A DNA stretch of 64,000 nucleotides from JAANXG01 sp963731035. GTDB taxonomy: Bacteria; Pseudomonadota; Gammaproteobacteria; Arenicellales; JAANXG01. Below, piece by piece: positions 1 through 11,690 of this stretch. The translations under genes and the position numbers were made by a program. The number at the start of each line of letters is the position of its first letter. Within the stretch, counting starts at the first letter, position 1. The notes under the pieces were generated by a model that worked only from the letters and a program-made list of their open reading frames with translations, searched no databases and was not told the origin of the DNA. The stretch spans positions 366,484 to 430,483 of the forward strand of contig CAVSUY010000017.1 in NCBI GenBank assembly GCA_963731035.1, given 5' to 3'.

Positions 1-665
1 CCCGTTTCTTCAAGAAAAGCAAGGCGATCAACGAACAATTCCCGAAGCTCTATGCCAAGCAGGGCCTGCAGCTTCTGAAGATGTTTCCTGAAGGCGAAGT
101 CGCGATGACCACCAAGGAGCCGGTCAAGACCTGCGCAGACTTGGACAACGTCAAATTCCGCGTCATGACCAACCCCCTGTTGGTGGAGTCGTACAAGGCC
201 TTCGGCGCCACGCCGACGCCGTTGCCGTGGGGCGAGGTCTATGGCGGCCTGCAGACCAATATCATCCAGGGGCAGGAAAACCCCACGTTCTTCCTGTACA
301 CGACCAAGATCTACGAGGTGACGGACTACATTACCTATGCCGGTCACAACAACTTCACGACTGCCGTCATGGCCAACAAGGATTTCTTCGACGGTCTCAG
401 CGAGGCAGATCAGAAAGTGGTCCGGGATGCCGCCGCCCAAGCTTTCGACTACATCGTCGACTATCAGAAGGGTCTCGCCGACCGAGAGTTGGCCAAGATC
501 AAGAAAGCCAAGCCGTCCATCACGGTTACGGTACTCAACGAGCAGCAGCGTTCCTGCTTCGAGGATGCCGCCAAGAAGGTCGAGGCCAAGTTCATCGAGA
601 TGACGGGTGACAGCGGCAAGGCGATACTCGACCAGATGAAAGCGGACCTGAAGGCGACAGAGTAG
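1..665 (+). CDS. dctP: TRAP transporter substrate-binding protein DctP, 3' part
   Basis: The gene runs in from the left edge; the frame is open from base 3 and 220 residues are visible. It is the periplasmic solute receptor of a tripartite ATP-independent (TRAP) transporter. The visible part has the family hallmark FRVMTNPLLVESYKAFGA, which contains the conserved Arg that normally pairs with a substrate carboxylate, followed by the GGLQTNIIQGQENP stretch typical of DctP proteins, and then a long C-terminal helix. It is followed by dctQ, dctM and a universal stress gene, so it is the first known member of that operon. The ligand cannot be read from this fragment. TeaA-like ectoine binders share the QTGxxDGQENP-type signature, but so do dicarboxylate binders. 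Confidence 0.92.
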   Translation, partial: RFFKKSKAINEQFPKLYAKQGLQLLKMFPEGEVAMTTKEPVKTCADLDNVKFRVMTNPLLVESYKAFGATPTPLPWGEVYGGLQTNIIQGQENPTFFLYTTKIYEVTDYITYAGHNNFTTAVMANKDFFDGLSEADQKVVRDAAAQAFDYIVDYQKGLADRELAKIKKAKPSITVTVLNEQQRSCFEDAAKKVEAKFIEMTGDSGKAILDQMKADLKATE

Positions 666-781
666 TCGTCCCGCACAGCGGGATTTTCCAATGCCGACAA
701 CCTGGCGCGGAGGTGTGGGATCGCCTCCGCGCCCTTTGTGGTGCAACCCTCGGCGCGCCACAGTATTGGAGGGAAGAAGAA

Positions 782-1360
782 ATGACAGACAAGCCAGACG
801 GTAACGGACACGAATCCAGCCTGCCCGGTTTCCTGGGCACCATCGACTCGCTTCTGAGCCGATTCGAATCCTTTGCCTTGGCGGCGGGAGTGCTGCTCAT
901 GGCCACCAACACAATAGCCAATGTCATCGGACGGTTCGTGTTTCAACACAGCATTTTTTTCACCGGCGAGCTGAACCGGATCATCATCGTCTTGATAACG
1001 TTTGCAGGAATCGGCTATGCCGCGCGCCAAGGTCGGCACATCAGGATGTCGGCGATCTACGATACCCTTCCTCCCGCGGGAAGAAAGGCGCTGATGATCC
1101 TCATCGCTCTGGTGACGTCCGTGTTCATGTATGCGCTCTGCGTCTTCTCCGTGAAATACATTCTCGTGCTCGCACACCACGGGAGGATACTGCCTGCCCT
1201 GCAGATTCCCGTCTGGTGGATCTACATCTGGGCGCCCATAGGCTTCTTCGTTACCGGCACTCAGTATCTGCTGACCGCCATAAAGAACGTCATCGAGAAA
1301 GACGTCTACCTTTCCACCAATGTGTTGGAGGGGTACGAAGAAACAGAGATAGAGATCTGA
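782..1360 (+). CDS. dctQ: TRAP transporter small permease DctQ
   Basis: This 192-residue inner-membrane protein has four predicted hydrophobic segments (about residues 35-60, 70-90, 105-130 and 150-175), the size and topology of the DctQ subunit that bridges receptor and DctM. I chose the ATG at 782 because GGAGGGAAGAAGAA sits directly upstream; a longer in-frame start at 713 would add 23 residues unlike the family. It lies 116 bases after the receptor gene and 19 bases before dctM, so the three are probably cotranscribed. Identification rests on topology, position and the conserved GxGYAARQGRHIRM loop. Confidence 0.9.
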   Translation: MTDKPDGNGHESSLPGFLGTIDSLLSRFESFALAAGVLLMATNTIANVIGRFVFQHSIFFTGELNRIIIVLITFAGIGYAARQGRHIRMSAIYDTLPPAGRKALMILIALVTSVFMYALCVFSVKYILVLAHHGRILPALQIPVWWIYIWAPIGFFVTGTQYLLTAIKNVIEKDVYLSTNVLEGYEETEIEI

Positions 1361-1379
1361 GCAGGGGGAGGGTAAGAGA

Positions 1380-2663
1380 ATGGCAACGGTAATGATGCTT
1401 ACGATGATCGTTCTGCTTCTTTTGGGGTTTCCTATGATGATCCCCCTGATCGCGGCGGCTTTTATCGGCTTCTTCGAGTTGTTCGGGGGATTCAGCAAGA
1501 TGGACTTCATGGTCCAGCAGTTCATGGCCGGGATAAGGCCGGAATCCCTCATTGCGGTGCCCATGTTCATCCTGGCGGCGGACATCATGACCAGGGGCCA
1601 GTCGGCGAATCGCCTGATCGACATGGTGATGAAGTTCGTGGGCCATGTAAAAGGGGGGCTCGCGGTGAGCACCGCCGCCGCCTGTACCTTGTTCGGAGCG
1701 GTTTCGGGGTCGACACAGGCAACCGTGGTCGCGGTGGGATCGCCGCTGCGTCCCAGGATGCTCCAGGCGGGATACAAGGATTCCTTTATCCTTGCGCTGA
1801 TCGTGAACTCGAGCGATATCGCTTTCCTGATTCCGCCCAGTATCGGAATGATTATCTACGGTGTCGTCTCCAACACTTCCATTGCCGAGTTGTTCATCGC
1901 CGGGGTGGGGCCGGGTCTGCTGATACTGGCGTTCTTCGCAACGTACAGTGTCATCTACGCGTCGATCATGGGTGTTCCCGTCGAGCCCAAGGCGAGCTGG
2001 AAGGAGCGCATGACGGCGGTTCGTCAGGCCATCTGGCCGCTGGGGTTCCCGGTGATCATCGTGGGCGGCATCTATGGCGGCATCTTCAGTCCCACCGAAG
2101 CCGCGGCTGCGTGTGTGCTCTATGCCCTGGTTCTCGAATTCGGCGTGTTCAGGTCATTGAAGGCACGGGACATCTACACCATAGCCAAATCCACCGGACT
2201 GATCACGGCCGTGGTGTTCATTCTGGTCGCCGCCGGATCTGCGTTCTCCTGGGTGATCTCCTTCGCCCAGATACCGCAGGCTCTCCTCGGGTCGGTCGGA
2301 ATCACGGAGATGGGACCCACGGGCGTATTGATCGTGATCTCCATTGCGTTCTTCATCGGCTGCATGTTCGTCGATCCCATCGTGGTGATACTCGTTCTGG
2401 TGCCCATATTCTCGCCCGTGGTGAATTCCGTGGGCCTGGATCCGGTCCTGGTCGGCATCGTCATCACGCTCCAAGTGGCCATCGGCTCGGCGACGCCGCC
2501 GTTCGGGTGCGACATATTCACCGCGATCGCGATCTTCAAGCGTCCGTACATAGAAGTCATCAGGGGAACGCCGCCGTTCGTGTTCATGCTGCTGGTGGTG
2601 GCGGCTTTGCTCATCATGTTTCCCCAGATATCGTTGTTCCTGCGCGATTTGGCATTTCGATAG
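1380..2663 (+). CDS. dctM: TRAP transporter large permease DctM
   Basis: This 427-residue polytopic membrane protein is the sodium-coupled translocation subunit of the TRAP system, with about eleven to twelve hydrophobic helices. Family signatures seen include PLIAAAFIGFFELF near the N terminus, the FGAVSGSTQATVVAVG loop (around residue 100), IPPSIGMIIYG (around residue 155), FSPTEAAAA (around 240) and ATPPFGCDIF (around 375). GGGGGAGGG ends a few bases ahead of the ATG and acts as ribosome binding site. Full length for the family. It is followed after 17 bases by a universal stress protein gene. Confidence 0.95.
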   Translation: MATVMMLTMIVLLLLGFPMMIPLIAAAFIGFFELFGGFSKMDFMVQQFMAGIRPESLIAVPMFILAADIMTRGQSANRLIDMVMKFVGHVKGGLAVSTAAACTLFGAVSGSTQATVVAVGSPLRPRMLQAGYKDSFILALIVNSSDIAFLIPPSIGMIIYGVVSNTSIAELFIAGVGPGLLILAFFATYSVIYASIMGVPVEPKASWKERMTAVRQAIWPLGFPVIIVGGIYGGIFSPTEAAAACVLYALVLEFGVFRSLKARDIYTIAKSTGLITAVVFILVAAGSAFSWVISFAQIPQALLGSVGITEMGPTGVLIVISIAFFIGCMFVDPIVVILVLVPIFSPVVNSVGLDPVLVGIVITLQVAIGSATPPFGCDIFTAIAIFKRPYIEVIRGTPPFVFMLLVVAALLIMFPQISLFLRDLAFR

Positions 2664-2680
2664 GCTAAGGAGATTGAACG

Positions 2681-3118
2681 ATGTTTGAACGAATACTGGT
2701 ACCCGTGGATGGTTCGGACGGTGCGCTGGCGGCGCTCGAGCTCGCTGTTGAGCTGCAGAAGAAGTGCGATTCCGAGCTGATGCTGCTGTGTGTCTACAGG
2801 CACTACAGCCTCCTCGAAGCGTCCATGTCCATGGTCAATCCCGAGCGGCCTGAAAACCTGGACGACGCGATGCGCGAATACGCAACAGGTATCGTCGAGT
2901 CGGCGAAGAAGTTCGCTTCCGAGCACGGTGCCGGTGACGCGAGGGGGTTCGTGAAGAGCGGGCCCCCCGCACGCACCATCGTGAACTTTGCCAAGGACAG
3001 GCACGCCAACCTGATCGTTCTGGGAAGCCGGGGCTTGGGGGATATGGAAGGCTATCTCCTCGGCAGTGTTTCCCACAAGGTAACCAGCCTGGCGCATTGT
3101 CCCACATTGGTCGTGTAG
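2681..3118 (+). CDS. universal stress protein (UspA family)
   Basis: A 145-residue single-domain Usp protein. It starts MFERILVPVDGSDGA and ends with the nucleotide-binding signature GSRGLGDMEGYLLGSVSHKV, which matches the Gly-2x-Gly-9x-Gly-Ser pattern of ATP-binding Usp proteins. AAGGAG lies 9 bases before the ATG. It is the last gene of the TRAP operon. A Usp gene at the end of a TRAP operon recalls TeaD of the Halomonas ectoine transporter TeaABC, where the Usp modulates uptake; by analogy this one may regulate DctPQM, but that is inference. Confidence 0.92.
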   Translation: MFERILVPVDGSDGALAALELAVELQKKCDSELMLLCVYRHYSLLEASMSMVNPERPENLDDAMREYATGIVESAKKFASEHGAGDARGFVKSGPPARTIVNFAKDRHANLIVLGSRGLGDMEGYLLGSVSHKVTSLAHCPTLVV

Positions 3119-3180
3119 CACTCGACCCCCGGCCGCGAGCGGCCTTACATCGGCTCCCGCCTTGCTCTATAGTCCGGCCG

Positions 3181-4401
3181 ATGAGCGAAGTCGTACTGAT
3201 TCGGGTATCGGGCCGCGACCGGCCGGGCATCACGGCGGCCCTTTCCAATGTCCTTGGCCGCCACAACGTCAACGTGCTCGACATCGGTCAGGCGGTGATT
3301 CACAACCACCTTGCTTGGGGCATGCTGGTGGAATTGCCGCCCGAGGCCGTCAACTCTCCGGTGTTCAAGGAGTTGATGTTCACCGCCCATGAACTGGACC
3401 TGGACCTCAGGGTCGTTCCCATATCCGAGCAGGACTACGGCCAGTGGGTCGGGGAGCAAGGTCAGTCGCGAATGGTGATCACGGTTCTCGGCAGGCAGGT
3501 CAAGGCGGAGCATATCGCCCGTGTGTCCGAGTTGATCACCGTGAACAGGTTGAACATTGACCGGATCACCCGCCTGTCCGGCCGGGCACAGCTCAGCACT
3601 CCGGAACATATGCGTCGAACGGCGATCGAGTTCTGGGTTCGGGGGCGCGTGGACGAGATGGCTGTCATGCACGCCACGTTCCTGAACCTGTCTCACGTGA
3701 TGGACATCGATATCGCGATCCAGGAGGACAACGTCTTCCGCAGGAACCGGCGCCTGGTGTGCTTTGACATGGACTCCACCCTGATACAAAACGAGGTCAT
3801 AGACGAGTTGGCCAAAGAGGCGGGTGTCGGGGCCGAAGTTGCTTCCATTACGGAGGCCGCCATGCGCGGCGAACTGGACTTCCGCGACAGCTTCACGCGC
3901 CGTCTGGCACTGCTCGAAGGTCTCGACGCTTCGGTGCTGCCGAAAGTCGCCGAGTCCCTTCAGATCACCGAGGGGGCGCAGAGATTGATTGAGACCTTGA
4001 AATTCTATCGCTACAAGATCGCTATACTTTCCGGCGGATTTACCTACTTCGCTCGCTACCTGCAGGAGAAGTTCGGCCTCGACTATATCCACGCCAACGA
4101 GTTGGAGATCGAGAACGGCAAGCTGACGGGGCGCGTCAAAGGCGAGATCGTGGATGAGACCCGCAAGGCCGAGCTGCTCAGGCAGATTGCCGACCGGGAG
4201 TCGATCCGGTTGGAGCAGGTGATCGCCGTGGGTGACGGGGCCAACGACCTGCCGATGCTGAGCGCGGCGGGGCTCGGCATCGCCTTCCGCGCGAAGCCGG
4301 CGGTCAGAAAACGGGCCCGGTACGCCATGGGGACGTCAGGCCTCGACGGGATCTTGTACCTCATCGGCATGCGGGAAACGGATTTCGCCCGCCTGGGGTA
4401 A
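3181..4401 (+). CDS. serB: phosphoserine phosphatase SerB with two N-terminal ACT domains
   Basis: This 406-residue cytoplasmic enzyme carries out the last step of serine synthesis (phosphoserine to serine). Residues 1-80 and about 95-175 look like two ACT-type domains (MSEVVLIRVSGRDRPGITAA opens the first). The HAD phosphatase follows: CFDMDSTLIQNE with nucleophile Asp196 and acid Asp198, the ILSGGFTYF motif II, and GDGANDLPML motif IV. The ATG at 3181 was chosen because a homologous N terminus begins there; an in-frame ATG at 3097 overlaps the preceding usp gene and adds a non-family leader. The double-ACT form is common in gammaproteobacteria and mycobacteria. Confidence 0.96.
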   Translation: MSEVVLIRVSGRDRPGITAALSNVLGRHNVNVLDIGQAVIHNHLAWGMLVELPPEAVNSPVFKELMFTAHELDLDLRVVPISEQDYGQWVGEQGQSRMVITVLGRQVKAEHIARVSELITVNRLNIDRITRLSGRAQLSTPEHMRRTAIEFWVRGRVDEMAVMHATFLNLSHVMDIDIAIQEDNVFRRNRRLVCFDMDSTLIQNEVIDELAKEAGVGAEVASITEAAMRGELDFRDSFTRRLALLEGLDASVLPKVAESLQITEGAQRLIETLKFYRYKIAILSGGFTYFARYLQEKFGLDYIHANELEIENGKLTGRVKGEIVDETRKAELLRQIADRESIRLEQVIAVGDGANDLPMLSAAGLGIAFRAKPAVRKRARYAMGTSGLDGILYLIGMRETDFARLG

Positions 4402-4421
4402 TCCGCCGACGATGCCGAACC

Positions 4422-4511
4422 CCGGATTGTAGGAGCGGCTTCAGCCGCGATTCCTTCGAAGGGTTGTAACCTGCCTAGAATCGCGGCTGAAGCCGCTCCT
4501 ACAATCCGGGG
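4422..4511. repeat. REP doublet (inverted pair)
   Basis: A GGATTGTAGGAGCGGCTTCA-type palindrome followed about 30 bases later by its reverse complement. The pair lies between the convergent ends of serB and the OmpH-like gene, where it could fold into a long hairpin and end transcription from both sides. Confidence 0.9.
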
Positions 4512-4537
4512 GCAGGCGCCAGGCGAACCGCGGGCCG

Positions 4538-5122
4538 CTACTTGGCGGGATGCGCCTTGTTGTAGGCGGCGATCACCTTTTCGGTGACGTCGACGGCGGG
4601 ATCCACGTAAACCATGTCGCCGCTGTCGACGCGGAAGATGGCGGTGTAGTGATTTGCCTGCGCGAATTTGCGGATCACTTCCACGGCCTTGTTGCCGAGC
4701 GCCTGGATCCGGTCCTTGCGGGAGGTGTCAACGTCGGACTGGGCTTCCTGGACATCGCGGTCGAGCTCCCGCTTGAGTCTCTTGACTTTCTCTCCCAGTT
4801 GCTCGTCCGGCTTGCCGGTCTGGACCGTCTTTTCATATTGGCCGGACAGCTTCTGCAGCTCCTCCTTCTTCGAGTTGAGCGCCTTCTCCTTCTCGGTCCC
4901 CATGGACTTGAGCTGCTCGGCCTCGGCCTTGCCCTCGTCCGACTGGGTAATCACCTGGGAGATGTTGACAAAGCCGTACTTGTGGGCATTCTCGGCCGAG
5001 GCGCTCAGGGGCAGCATGCCCACCGCAAACGCCAGCAGGCAGGCGGGGCCCGTCAGGTTTGTTCTCAGTATTCGCATCAAACGCATCATGCAAGGGTTCA
5101 AATTGAGGCCGTAGTTGAACAT
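4538..5122 (-). CDS. OmpH/Skp-like periplasmic chaperone
   Basis: A 194-residue protein with an N-terminal signal sequence (hydrophobic core LLAFAVGML, cleavage expected after SASA) and a long charged coiled-coil region (about residues 65-140, rich in K, E and Q). It ends in a small domain with VYVDPAVDVTEKVIAAYN, the C-terminal signature of OmpH/Skp proteins, which hold outer-membrane proteins soluble in the periplasm. Unlike the usual skp it is not next to bamA, so it may be an additional paralogue. The start could also be the Met-Met pair twelve codons downstream; a GGGG run before the first ATG favours the longer form. Confidence 0.8.
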   Translation of the reverse strand: MFNYGLNLNPCMMRLMRILRTNLTGPACLLAFAVGMLPLSASAENAHKYGFVNISQVITQSDEGKAEAEQLKSMGTEKEKALNSKKEELQKLSGQYEKTVQTGKPDEQLGEKVKRLKRELDRDVQEAQSDVDTSRKDRIQALGNKAVEVIRKFAQANHYTAIFRVDSGDMVYVDPAVDVTEKVIAAYNKAHPAK

Positions 5123-5146
5123 ATCTACCCCATGGGTGTCGACCGC

Positions 5147-8002
<2,856 letters not shown>

Positions 8003-8093
8003 GCAGGAGTTAACAGGAAATTGCCAAACCTGCTACTATACGCGGCCCGCATTTTCCGAAGCAAAACCGCTCGTGACCTCTAGCAAGATCCCC

Positions 8094-9443
8094 ATGTCCG
8101 GTGCCGAAAGACGGGCCGTGGCCGGACTGGCAAGTATTTTCGCCCTCAGAATGTTCGGACTGTTCCTGCTCCTTCCCGTGCTCGCCGTCTATACCCGGGA
8201 GCTTCCCGGGAGTACCCCGCTGCTGGTGGGCATCGCGGTGGGTGCATACGGTCTCAGCCAGGCCATGCTGCAGATTCCCTTTGGCTGGTGGTCGGACCGT
8301 TTCGGACGCAAGCGCGTCATCACCATCGGATTGTTGATATTCGCGCTGGGAAGCGTCGTGGCCGCGCTGGGCGACCAGATCTGGACAGTGATACTGGGCC
8401 GCTTCCTGCAGGGCGCCGGCGCCATCGCGGCGGCGGTGCTGGCCCTGACCGCCGACCTGACCCGGGAGGAAAACCGTCACAAGGCAATGGCCGTAATAGG
8501 GATGGCTATCGGCTTGGTGTTCATGGTATCCCTGGCCGCCGGTCCGGCACTGGGCCGGATCCTCGGTGTGAAGGGCTTGTTCTGGATTTCCGCCGCCCTG
8601 GTACCGGTGGCCATCGCCGCCTTGTGGCGGTTTGTCCCCAGCCCGGCGACATCGGTGACCCATCGGGACGTGGAGACCGCGCCCGAGCACGTTCGCCAGG
8701 TCCTCCGCAACCCCCATCTGCGGCGGCTGGATTTCGGCATCTTCGTGCTGCACGGCGTGCTGACGGCCACTTTTGTGGCAGTGCCCATCGCCCTGGCGCA
8801 CAAGCTGGGCATCGCGGTGGGCGAGCACTGGAAGATCTACCTCTCGGTCCTGATCCTGTCCATTCCGGTCATGGTGCCCCTGATACTCATGGCCCGCGGC
8901 ACCCGGGTGTTCTCGATCATGCCGGTGGCCGTGGGGCTGGTTCTGGCGGCCCAGTTCGTGATCCTGTTCAAGCCCGTCTTCTGGGGCCTCGTGGTGGCCC
9001 TGTGGCTGTTTTTCTGCGGGTTCAATACCTTGGAAGCCCTGTTGCCTTCCCTGGTGTCACGGGTCGCTCCGGCCGCCGGCAAGGGGACCGCTATCGGGGT
9101 CTACAACACGTCGGAGTTCCTCGGCGTGTTCGTGGGTGGCGCGGCCGGGGGCTGGCTGCAGGGTGCCCACGGGCTGTCGGGCGTGGCGATGATGTGCGCG
9201 GCGGCCCTCATCGCGTGGCTGCTGGTGTTGTTGACCGGCTCCGCCCCCGTCCTGTTCGACAGCCGCGTGCTCAAGATTACCAGTGCGTCCAAGGCGGAAG
9301 CCGGCGGGTTGTCCGAAGAGCTGGCCCGGATACCGGGCGTTCTGGAAGCAACCGTGGTTGCCGAGGAGGGGGTGGCCTACATCAAGATCGACAGGAGCCG
9401 GCTGGACGAAGAACAGCTGGCGCGATACGGCGCGTTGTCCTGA
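8094..9443 (+). CDS. yajR: YajR-type MFS transporter with C-terminal YAM domain
   Basis: A 449-residue inner-membrane transporter. Twelve helices are followed by a soluble C-terminal domain of about 65 residues (VLEATVVAEEGVAYIKIDRS) that matches the ferredoxin-like YAM domain of E. coli YajR. The MFS motif A loop GWWSDRFGRKR (near residue 65) and the GAGAIAAAVLAL helix are conserved, and alignment by eye with YajR is close throughout. The ATG at 8094 corresponds to the start of the E. coli protein; an in-frame GTG lies seven codons upstream. The substrate is unknown. The uvrA-MFS-ssb order is common in gammaproteobacteria. Confidence 0.9.
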   Translation: MSGAERRAVAGLASIFALRMFGLFLLLPVLAVYTRELPGSTPLLVGIAVGAYGLSQAMLQIPFGWWSDRFGRKRVITIGLLIFALGSVVAALGDQIWTVILGRFLQGAGAIAAAVLALTADLTREENRHKAMAVIGMAIGLVFMVSLAAGPALGRILGVKGLFWISAALVPVAIAALWRFVPSPATSVTHRDVETAPEHVRQVLRNPHLRRLDFGIFVLHGVLTATFVAVPIALAHKLGIAVGEHWKIYLSVLILSIPVMVPLILMARGTRVFSIMPVAVGLVLAAQFVILFKPVFWGLVVALWLFFCGFNTLEALLPSLVSRVAPAAGKGTAIGVYNTSEFLGVFVGGAAGGWLQGAHGLSGVAMMCAAALIAWLLVLLTGSAPVLFDSRVLKITSASKAEAGGLSEELARIPGVLEATVVAEEGVAYIKIDRSRLDEEQLARYGALS

Positions 9444-9674
9444 CCCGGATTCACCCGTTCGGGCGATTCATGCGCGCCATCAATCATGCACATTGGTGCT
9501 GCAGGACGGCGTTTCATTTCTGGCGCCCGTGGCGGAATCTGATGCCGCTGTCGGGATAGAGTCCCGACCTGCATCATCCCCTGCGGGGCGGAGGCAGTCC
9601 GTACCCATACCCATTCTGGTAGACTCTGCATTCACCCTGCAAACAACGAGACCCCTAAACAAGGAGCCCAAGTC

Positions 9675-10145
9675 ATGGCGAGAGGCGTCAACAAGGCGAT
9701 TCTGATCGGCCACCTCGGCCGGGATCCCGAGCTCAGGTACTCACCCAGCGGCGCCGCGGTGGCCAACGTCAGTATCGCCACTACGGAGGCCTGGAAAGAC
9801 AAACAGACCGGCGAGCAGCAGGAGAGAACCGAGTGGCACCGCGTGGTGTTCTTCGGCCGGCTGGCGGAGATCGTCGGGGAGTATCTGAAGAAAGGCTCGC
9901 AGGTCTACGTGGAAGGGCGTCTTCAGACGCGCAAGTGGCAGGACAAGGAAGGAGGCGATCGCTACACCACCGAGGTGGTGGCCAACGACATGCAGATGCT
10001 TGGCGGACGCGGTGGTGGTGGCGGCGGAGGCGGCCCGGACAGCGGCGGCTACTCCGACGACTACAACCAGGACAGCAGCCAGTCCGGGGGCGGCTCCTCG
10101 TCATCCGGCTCGTCAGAAGATTTCGACGACGACATTCCGTTCTAA
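9675..10145 (+). CDS. ssb: single-stranded DNA-binding protein
   Basis: A 156-residue SSB that coats single-stranded DNA during replication and repair. The OB fold covers residues 1-110 (MARGVNKAILIGHLGRDPEL, then EWHRVVFFGRLAEI). A glycine-rich flexible linker (positions 111-145) follows, and the acidic tail DDDIPF, which recruits partner proteins, ends the protein. AAGGAG lies 9 bases before the ATG. The 230 bases upstream after yajR hold no other gene and probably contain the ssb promoter. Confidence 0.98.
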   Translation: MARGVNKAILIGHLGRDPELRYSPSGAAVANVSIATTEAWKDKQTGEQQERTEWHRVVFFGRLAEIVGEYLKKGSQVYVEGRLQTRKWQDKEGGDRYTTEVVANDMQMLGGRGGGGGGGGPDSGGYSDDYNQDSSQSGGGSSSSGSSEDFDDDIPF

Positions 10146-10167
10146 AACGCCCACGACGCATAACCGC

Positions 10168-10242
10168 GGCTTGTAGGAGCGGCTTCAGCCGCGATCAAGG
10201 ATGGGCGTCATCGCGGTCGAAGCCGCTCCTGCAATCCGCGGA
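10168..10242. repeat. REP doublet
   Basis: A forward TTGTAGGAGCGGCTTCAGCC copy and, after about 15 bases, a slightly degenerate reverse copy (TCGCGGTCGAAGCCGCTCCT). It sits between the convergent ssb and TerB-like genes. Confidence 0.88.
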
Positions 10243-10261
10243 TCAATTCCGTCCCCGCCCT

Positions 10262-10744
10262 TCAACGCAGGTCCGGATCGGAGCTCGGCGTGTCGGCGTT
10301 TTTTCGGGCTTGCAGCTTGGCTCCGATGAAGCGCTTGTGCGGAATATGCAGCAGCTTCTCGATCTTGCGCATCAGGTGAACCTCGTGATCGTCCAGCCGG
10401 CCGTCAGCAAAAGCCACCTGCCACATCAACTCCGCCAGGTGCACGCGCTCGTCGATGGACCAGTGCTCGTTGATCAAAGAGGTGAATCCGAACAGGCTGC
10501 TGGCGTCGCGGACCTCTTCCCTGGCGAGGTTCATAAGGGTCTCGACCTCTTCGGTGCTCAGAGAGAAACTGGAGCGAACGATGGCCTCGATGCGCTCCTT
10601 CTCGGACGGGTGGATGTCCTGGTCCGAGCGACTCACCTCGAACAACAAGGCGGCCGCGGCGAGCTGTTGGGCGTGCTCCGAATCGTCGGAGGACCCTTTG
10701 GAATGGAGATGCTTCGAAAAGAAAGTTTGTACGGTCTTAAGCAC
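10262..10744 (-). CDS. TerB-family protein
   Basis: A 160-residue all-helical cytoplasmic protein of the TerB/COG4103 type. The features seen are the acidic helix starts SRSDQDIHPSEKERIEAI (about residues 38-55) and VAFADGRLDDHEVHLMRKI (about 109-127), which resemble the paired metal-binding helices of TerB domains. Members are associated with stress response or membrane-linked metal sensing, but the job of stand-alone copies is unknown. It follows the small membrane protein gene at a distance of 34 bases on the same strand, suggesting an operon. Confidence 0.8.
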   Translation of the reverse strand: MLKTVQTFFSKHLHSKGSSDDSEHAQQLAAAALLFEVSRSDQDIHPSEKERIEAIVRSSFSLSTEEVETLMNLAREEVRDASSLFGFTSLINEHWSIDERVHLAELMWQVAFADGRLDDHEVHLMRKIEKLLHIPHKRFIGAKLQARKNADTPSSDPDLR

Positions 10745-10778
10745 TTCAAGAACTCACTTGCGCGGTCGGGAAACATGC

Positions 10779-11057
10779 TTATCGCTGCTTCTCGAACTCC
10801 GCGCGGACGGGTGACCAGTATGCCATGGCCAGCAGCCAACTCGCCAACAAGCACCAGAACAGAATCTGCCCGTGCTGAAGCAGGGCTCCATAGCCGTCGA
10901 ACCTCAGCAGCCATACATCGAAGCCCGCCAGCCAGCGGGGGCCCGCCAAGGGGAGGAGCCACACCGCCAGGTGTAAAACCACTGCCACAGCGATCAGCGG
11001 CCGAAACAACCGGTCCGCATGGGTCGTCGCCTGGATACTGGAATCCGGAACAGCCAC
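10779..11057 (-). CDS. small two-helix membrane protein, unknown function
   Basis: A 92-residue protein with two hydrophobic stretches (about residues 19-40 and 60-82) joined by a short loop containing WLLRFDGYGALLQHG. It starts with GTG. It lies upstream of the TerB-like gene on the same strand. I do not recognise a family. The codon pattern and tight spacing to its neighbour support a real gene. Confidence 0.55.
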   Translation of the reverse strand: MAVPDSSIQATTHADRLFRPLIAVAVVLHLAVWLLPLAGPRWLAGFDVWLLRFDGYGALLQHGQILFWCLLASWLLAMAYWSPVRAEFEKQR

Positions 11058-11155
11058 CGGGGTAGTCTATCAGCAGAACGGGGGCTCACTGGCAGCGGCG
11101 CCGGTTGGTTCTCCAAAGAACGTACGACCGTCCACGTTAGACAGGAGACAGCTCA

Positions 11156-11566
11156 ATGATTCACCGGCGAATGCGCCCCTTCAACACCCGCGACACCTAT
11201 CCGGAGCAGAATCTGGACAACGATCTGTGTCAGGCCGTGGTGGCGGGAAATATCGTCTTCCTGCGGGGACAGGTCGGCCAGGATCTGGAGACCTCGGCAT
11301 CCGTCGGCATCGACGACGTCGCCGCCCAGACCGAGCAGGCCATGGCAAATATCGATGCCTTGCTCCGGGAGGCCGGCAGTCGCCTGGAGCATATCTGCAA
11401 AATCGTCGTATACCTGGTGGATAGCCGTTACCGGGAGGATAGCTACCGGGTCATAGGCAGGTGGTTGAAGGGCGTCTATCCGGTATCGACGGGGGTGGTG
11501 GTGAGCTGCCTGGCGCGCCCGGAGTGGCTGGTGGAGATCGACGCCACCGCCGTCATTCCGGAATGA
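11156..11566 (+). CDS. RidA family protein (YjgF/YER057c/UK114)
   Basis: A 136-residue member of the RidA superfamily, trimeric cytoplasmic proteins of which the archetype hydrolyses reactive enamine/imine intermediates. The fold signatures are seen: GNIVFLRGQVGQDLE (strand and turn), AQTEQAMANIDALLREAGS (central helix) and KIVVYLVDSRYRE. The C-terminal STGVVVSCLARPEWLVEIDATAV matches the family's active-site region except that the position usually occupied by Arg and Glu reads Ala-Arg-Pro and Val-Glu-Ile. GGAGA lies 7 bases upstream of the ATG. The subgroup is uncertain. Confidence 0.88.
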   Translation: MIHRRMRPFNTRDTYPEQNLDNDLCQAVVAGNIVFLRGQVGQDLETSASVGIDDVAAQTEQAMANIDALLREAGSRLEHICKIVVYLVDSRYREDSYRVIGRWLKGVYPVSTGVVVSCLARPEWLVEIDATAVIPE

Positions 11567-11623
11567 CCCGTGTCGCCGGGAGCCGATCGCACAATCCGTG
11601 GCTGCATGCGTGTTGATCTCTGG

Positions 11624-11641
11624 ATCGTAGGAGCGGCTTCG
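11624..11641 (+). repeat. truncated REP copy
   Basis: ATCGTAGGAGCGGCTTCGA is the left part of the REP palindrome without its right arm. It lies between the convergent ridA-like and tag genes. Confidence 0.6.
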
Positions 11642-11690
11642 ACATCCACGGGCGGAGGAAGTGCAGCGGACAGCCCGGGAGCAAATGCTG

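Noticed and set aside
8003..8093. LexA (SOS) box between uvrA and yajR
   Set aside because: Expected from other bacteria, but no CTG-N10-CAG with an AT-rich centre was found in the interval.
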